Below, one piece after another: positions 60,564 to 64,000 of a stretch of DNA of 64,000 nt; position 1 is the first letter of the stretch, and each line of letters begins with the position of its first letter. Source of the DNA: an uncultured Eubacteriales bacterium (GTDB lineage Bacteria; Bacillota; Clostridia; Oscillospirales; Acutalibacteraceae); NCBI GenBank assembly GCA_934546985.1, contig CAKTEE010000007.1:65888-129887 (forward strand), given 5' to 3'. A model generated the notes under the pieces. The model searched no databases and was not told the DNA's origin. It worked only from the letters and a program-made list of their open reading frames with translations. Made by a program: the position numbers and the translations under genes.

Positions 60564-61219
60564 TGGCGTATATTGATATTGATGACGTTTGCCTGACTTT
60601 GTCAAAGCAGGAGATTTTAAAACATGTAACTGTTTCCTTTGAAAAAGAAAATATACATGGGATTATCGGTAAAAACGGCAGTGGGAAATCTATGCTTTTC
60701 AAATGTATCTGCGGTTTTGTAAAACCGCAAAAAGGAAGCATTACAGTAAACGGTAAAAAAATTGGAAAAGATAGCGATTTCCCGCCCAATGCAGGTATCA
60801 TTATTGAATCGCCCGGTTTTATGCCATATTATTCAGGATATAAAAACCTGAAAATTCTCGCAGATTTAAATAAAAAAATCGGCAGAGAAGAAATATATGC
60901 GGCGATGCAGGCGGTTGGATTGGATCCCGATTCTCCGAAACATGTGAAGAAATATTCCCTTGGAATGAAACAGCGGCTGGGAATTGCGCAGGCAATTATG
61001 GAAAAACCGGAACTTTTAATTCTTGATGAACCCATGAACGGCTTAGATAAACATGCTATTCAGGATATGCGTGAATTGCTGTTAAAATTAAAAGGGGATG
61101 GAAAGACTATTTTATTGACTTCACATAATTTTGAAGATATTCAGTTGTTATGTGATGATATTTACGAAATGGATTTGGGCAATTTGGAACAGATACAGAA
61201 ACCGGAAACTGTACAATAA
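60560..61219 (+). CDS. ABC transporter ATP-binding protein of the cassette
   Basis: ATG at 60560 overlaps the upstream TGA (ATGA); a second ATG follows directly. The 219-residue ATPase shows Walker A IIGKNGSGKSMLFKCI, Q-loop-like NAGIIIESPGFMPYYSG, signature KKYSLGMKQRLGIAQA, Walker B LLILDEPMNGLDKHA and switch TILLTSHNFEDI. SLGMKQR-type signatures and lack of extra domains fit BcrA/CcmA-like ABC-2 exporters, including bacteriocin-immunity types. It ends the cassette at a terminator. Confidence 0.92.
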   Translation: MMAYIDIDDVCLTLSKQEILKHVTVSFEKENIHGIIGKNGSGKSMLFKCICGFVKPQKGSITVNGKKIGKDSDFPPNAGIIIESPGFMPYYSGYKNLKILADLNKKIGREEIYAAMQAVGLDPDSPKHVKKYSLGMKQRLGIAQAIMEKPELLILDEPMNGLDKHAIQDMRELLLKLKGDGKTILLTSHNFEDIQLLCDDIYEMDLGNLEQIQKPETVQ

Positions 61220-61235
61220 AATGAATATGAGTTAA

Positions 61236-61278
61236 TAATAAAAGGCCAGCGCTAAAAAACAGCACAGGTCTTTTATTG
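61236..61278 (+). terminator. Terminator of the ABC cassette
   Basis: AATAAAAGGCC and GGTCTTTTATT pair around a loop, then TGTTG. It starts 16 bases after the ATPase stop. Confidence 0.7.
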
Positions 61279-61488
61279 TTGTATGCTTTTTAATTAAGGA
61301 TAAAAGAAATGATATTTTAATGATAGGTAGCTTGCAATTTTTATCTCAATTATTTTGAAACAAAAGCATCAAGGAAATATATGTGGAAGCCGGATTATGT
61401 ATAATTGTTTGGTGAACTGAGATTATAACAATTTTAGTTTTTTATTTTTATGGAATATCTTTGAATGGTTAAATGAAGCAAAATAAAA
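61279..61488. other. Intergenic region without a supported gene
   Basis: AT-rich DNA between convergent genes; no start with a ribosome binding site and no clear structure apart from flanking terminators. Confidence 0.4.
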
Positions 61489-61506
61489 CCCCCGCGCAGC
61501 GAGGGG
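61489..61506 (-). terminator. Terminator of the 189-residue lipoprotein gene
   Basis: On the minus strand CCCCTCGC and GCGGGGG pair around TGC, followed by TTTTATTTTG. It lies 20 bases after the stop. Confidence 0.85.
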
Positions 61507-61526
61507 AATGAAAGGTGGACTGTATT

Positions 61527-62096
61527 CTAATAATTAATATCTTTTAAGAAAACTTCATATCGCGATTGTTGTTCAACATTAGAAGTAATAAGCACAAAAG
61601 TATTATCCAAACAAATAATAGCAATATATACATTGGTTTGTTGTTGAACATATTTTTTATAATTTCCTTTATCAATATTTGTAATTGATACAACATTGGA
61701 ATTATTTTCGTTTACTTTTAATGTATCATAAGTGTTCTGAAACATTTCGGCTGCAGCGTCATTCGTTTTAGCTTCTATGAATTCACAATTATCGTTCGCG
61801 CCAAAATTGATAAAATAGTGAGACTTATATTCTCCGTTATTGGTGTCCTCATTTTCGACTCCAAAACCGTTTACTGCGGCACGTTCCGCAAAATAAGGTC
61901 CGTTGACTGCTTTTTTTGTGCTGTAATCTTCTGTCTGCAGTACAGTGGAGGCAGCTTGTGTAGTTAATTGTTCCGTTGTTGTTCCCGATTGACTGTTTGG
62001 ATGCTTAGAATTGCAGCCTGAAAAAATAATGGATAACAATAGACATAATGTCATAAATATGGCGATATAATGCTTCCTATGTTTTTGTTTTTTCAT
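61527..62096 (-). CDS. Lipoprotein of unknown function
   Basis: The 189-residue product starts MKKQKHRKHYIAIFMTLCLL and a FSGC lipobox at about residue 28, then a Thr/Ser/Gln-rich linker (about 30-55). The mature domain includes VNGFGVENEDTNNGEYKSHY and AAAEMFQNTYDTLK, and ends IICLDNTFVLITSNVEQQSR. No family was recognised. AAAGGGG lies eight bases before the ATG. It is a single gene. Confidence 0.6.
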   Translation of the reverse strand: MKKQKHRKHYIAIFMTLCLLLSIIFSGCNSKHPNSQSGTTTEQLTTQAASTVLQTEDYSTKKAVNGPYFAERAAVNGFGVENEDTNNGEYKSHYFINFGANDNCEFIEAKTNDAAAEMFQNTYDTLKVNENNSNVVSITNIDKGNYKKYVQQQTNVYIAIICLDNTFVLITSNVEQQSRYEVFLKDINY

Positions 62097-62373
62097 AGTT
62101 ATTACCCCTTTAGACTTTAATTATGAAAAGTAGTAAGTACTTTTTACTTATAATCCCTTTTTTATTTTATTAAATACCTAAAAATAGTATAAAGAAAAAA
62201 TAAAAATGAATCAACCATTTTCATTGATAATTATTGAAATCATTTAAATTTTTTATAAACCAATAGAATTCTACAGCAATTTATTAATTCTTGAAAGCAA
62301 ATGCTATGAAGAAGAAAAGATTTGTGTTAAAATTATTTCAGTATTTTCATTTAGATAAAAGGACGTGTTTCGT

Positions 62374-63735
62374 GTGCCTTTGCAAAAGAATCAAATTATA
62401 GAATTACAAATTACCGGAACTTCTGCGGAAGGTTTTGGAGTAGGACGTTTTGAAGGGCAATGTGTATTTGTTCCGGGAGCGGCAAAAGGAGATTTATTAT
62501 CTGTTCATGTTATAAAAATAACCAAAAAGCTGGCTTATGGCAAAATTGAAAAAATTATTGAGCCGTCTTTATACCGTCAGGAGATCGACTGTACAATTTT
62601 TCATCAATGCGGTGGATGTGTTTATCGTCATATAAAGTATGAGCAAGAATGTGAGATAAAATATCAGCGCGTAAAGGATGCTTTGGAACGTATTGGTCAT
62701 ATTGATACACCTGTTGACCCAGTCATTAAATGTGAAAATTTTAAAGGCTATCGAAATAAAGCGCAGTATCCCGTCCAGAGTGATGGAGAAACAGTAAAAA
62801 TTGGTTTCTATGCTGCACATAGCCATAGAATTATTGATTGTACAGCATGTCATTTGCAACCAGATGTTTTTAATGATATTGTGATTGTATGTCGAGAGTG
62901 GATTGTGCAGGAAAAGATTTCCTGCTACGATGAGATTTCGGGGACAGGTTTGCTCCGCCATATTTACCTTCGAATTGCGGCAGCAACCAAAGATGTTATG
63001 GTTTGTCTTGTAGCCAATGGCAAGCATATACCTAAAAGCGATTTACTTATCAGCAGATTAACAGAAGCTTTTTCACAAATCAAAAGTATTCAATTAAACA
63101 TTAATTGTGAGAAAACAAATGTAATTTTGGGAAAGAAATGCGTAACGCTTTGGGGACAGGCATATATTACTGATATTCTCTGCGGCTGTAAATTTTGCAT
63201 TTCTCCATTAAGTTTTTATCAGGTTAACCATGCTCAAGCAGAAAAACTTTACCGCTTAGCACAGGATTATGCAGGTTTGACTGGTAAGGAAGTATTGCTG
63301 GATTTATATTGCGGTACAGGAACCATAGGGATTACCATGGCACGAAAAGTAAAAAAATTAATTGGAGTAGAGATTGTTCCTCAAGCAGTTGCGGATGCGA
63401 AACAAAATGCACAGATAAATGAAATTACGAATGCGGAGTTTATCTGTTCGGATGCATCAACAGCAGCGCTTGAATTAGAGGAAAGAGGGATTCATCCCGA
63501 TGTTATTATTCTGGATCCTCCCAGAAAAGGATGCAATAGTGATTTAATTGCCATTACGGCGCGTATGGAACCGGGACGAATTGTTTATGTTTCCTGTGAC
63601 CCTGCAACGCTTGCACGCGATTTAGCATTGTTTCTTGAAAAAGATTATCAAACAGTAAAAGTAACTCCGGTTGATATGTTTCCCCGAACCCCGCATGTGG
63701 AGACGGTCTGTTTGCTGTCAAGAAAAGATAAATAA
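62374..63735 (+). CDS. RlmD/TrmA-type RNA (uracil-5-)-methyltransferase
   Basis: A GTG at 62374 lies eight bases after AAAGGA and is preferred over a GTG at 62365. The product has 453 residues. A TRAM domain (residues 1-60, GTSAEGFGVGRFEGQCVFVP) is followed by a Cys cluster for an Fe-S centre (CTIFHQCGGCVYRHIKYEQE), then the SAM motif LLDLYCGTGTIGITMARK, the PPRKGC loop and the catalytic YVSCDPATLARDL. It methylates a uridine in rRNA or tRNA to m5U. The target cannot be chosen from sequence alone. Confidence 0.92.
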   Translation: MPLQKNQIIELQITGTSAEGFGVGRFEGQCVFVPGAAKGDLLSVHVIKITKKLAYGKIEKIIEPSLYRQEIDCTIFHQCGGCVYRHIKYEQECEIKYQRVKDALERIGHIDTPVDPVIKCENFKGYRNKAQYPVQSDGETVKIGFYAAHSHRIIDCTACHLQPDVFNDIVIVCREWIVQEKISCYDEISGTGLLRHIYLRIAAATKDVMVCLVANGKHIPKSDLLISRLTEAFSQIKSIQLNINCEKTNVILGKKCVTLWGQAYITDILCGCKFCISPLSFYQVNHAQAEKLYRLAQDYAGLTGKEVLLDLYCGTGTIGITMARKVKKLIGVEIVPQAVADAKQNAQINEITNAEFICSDASTAALELEERGIHPDVIILDPPRKGCNSDLIAITARMEPGRIVYVSCDPATLARDLALFLEKDYQTVKVTPVDMFPRTPHVETVCLLSRKDK

Positions 63736-64000
63736 AGGCTGAAAATCGGCGTATTTCCGGGCTTTTTGCGAGGTTAGTATCATCAGAGAAGCCTTGCGGA
63801 AAGCTCGGCCTTCTTGTATGGAAACATATCTACTTTTCGGTCTGATTAAAGAAAAAGTGGATGGTCGGAAAATTGCGGTAGGGTTTAGGCTGTGGATTAG
63901 ATGTCATAGGTTGTGGCACTGGAATTGTTGTCAGAGCCGACCGCAGTTTAAGCCACTCGATATTAAGAGGCAGACTTGGCAGTGGAATAGATAACAGGAG
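63736..64000. other. Unassigned window end
   Basis: The last 265 bases hold an open frame (63794-63994) rich in Trp, Cys and Arg with no ribosome binding site. No gene, RNA or repeat could be identified; it may be the start of a feature cut by the window edge or a decayed sequence. Confidence 0.35.

Noticed and set aside
63794..63994. A 66-codon frame at the window end, possibly a new gene
   Set aside because: No ribosome binding site and Trp/Cys-rich composition unlike neighbouring genes; kept only as an unassigned tail.
1..64000. CRISPR array, insertion sequence, prophage or integron
   Set aside because: No regularly spaced repeats, transposase, integrase or phage structural genes were seen in any frame.

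Overview
The window reads as chromosomal DNA of a low-to-mid GC, spore-forming anaerobic Firmicute, most likely class Clostridia (Oscillospiraceae/Ruminococcaceae-like). This is inferred from gene content: spoVS, spoIIID, a BofA-like gene, a YlmC/YmxH gene, a tryptophan T-box, FeoAB, a sodium-pump decarboxylase pair, many lipoproteins with Ser/Thr-rich linkers, and AGGAGG ribosome binding sites with frequent GTG and TTG starts. No rRNA, CRISPR array, insertion sequence or prophage was seen.

Layout. 1-4.5 kb (minus): the start of recG, fakA/yloV and an Asp23 protein, then a lone solute-binding lipoprotein and spoVS. 4.5-5.6 kb: a gene-poor decayed stretch with a 33-bp palindrome and a broken YibE/F gene. 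5.6-9.9 kb: an exported L,D-transpeptidase, a ferritin-like protein, and the ferrous-iron uptake operon feoA-feoB plus a 53-residue Cys-rich membrane protein. 10.0-16.9 kb: a tryptophan T-box riboswitch and a complete trpDCFBAEG operon. 17-20.4 kb: a VOC protein, a DUF2508/BofA pair, tRNA-Val(GAC), a GNAT enzyme and a GMP synthase whose glutaminase domain is largely missing. 20.8-26 kb: two exported or membrane hypotheticals, a long gene-poor region, proC, a parvulin lipoprotein and spoIIID. 26.3-36.4 kb: HAD phosphatase, glycosyltransferase, an exported caspase-like multidomain protein, a DUF1002 protein, two metallophosphoesterases, a D,D-carboxypeptidase and an ArsB/CitM-type transporter. 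36.4-45.3 kb: a broken DUF3592-like gene, a cupin, phosphoglucomutase, a P-type Ca2+-ATPase, a YifB/ComM AAA protein, a YhfC protease and a TM2 protein. 45.4-50.3 kb (minus): ymdB, folC, valS. 50.6-56.4 kb: a TVP38 membrane protein, an AraC regulator, OadG/GcdB sodium-pump subunits, ylmC, rpsB and tsf. 56.4-61.3 kb: a P-type ATPase remnant, then a five-gene cassette (small exported protein, lipoprotein, two ABC permeases, ABC ATPase) behind a promoter flanked by repeated half-sites. 61.5-64 kb: a lipoprotein, an RlmD/TrmA-type methyltransferase and an unassigned tail.

The best candidate for something undescribed is the secretion/ABC cassette at 57.0-61.2 kb with its regulatory region. The glutaminase-less GMP synthase, the exported caspase-like protein, the 33-bp palindrome beside the decayed YibE/F gene and the decarboxylase pair without an alpha subunit are also worth checking. 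All functional names rest on reading translated sequence by eye; no database search was run.
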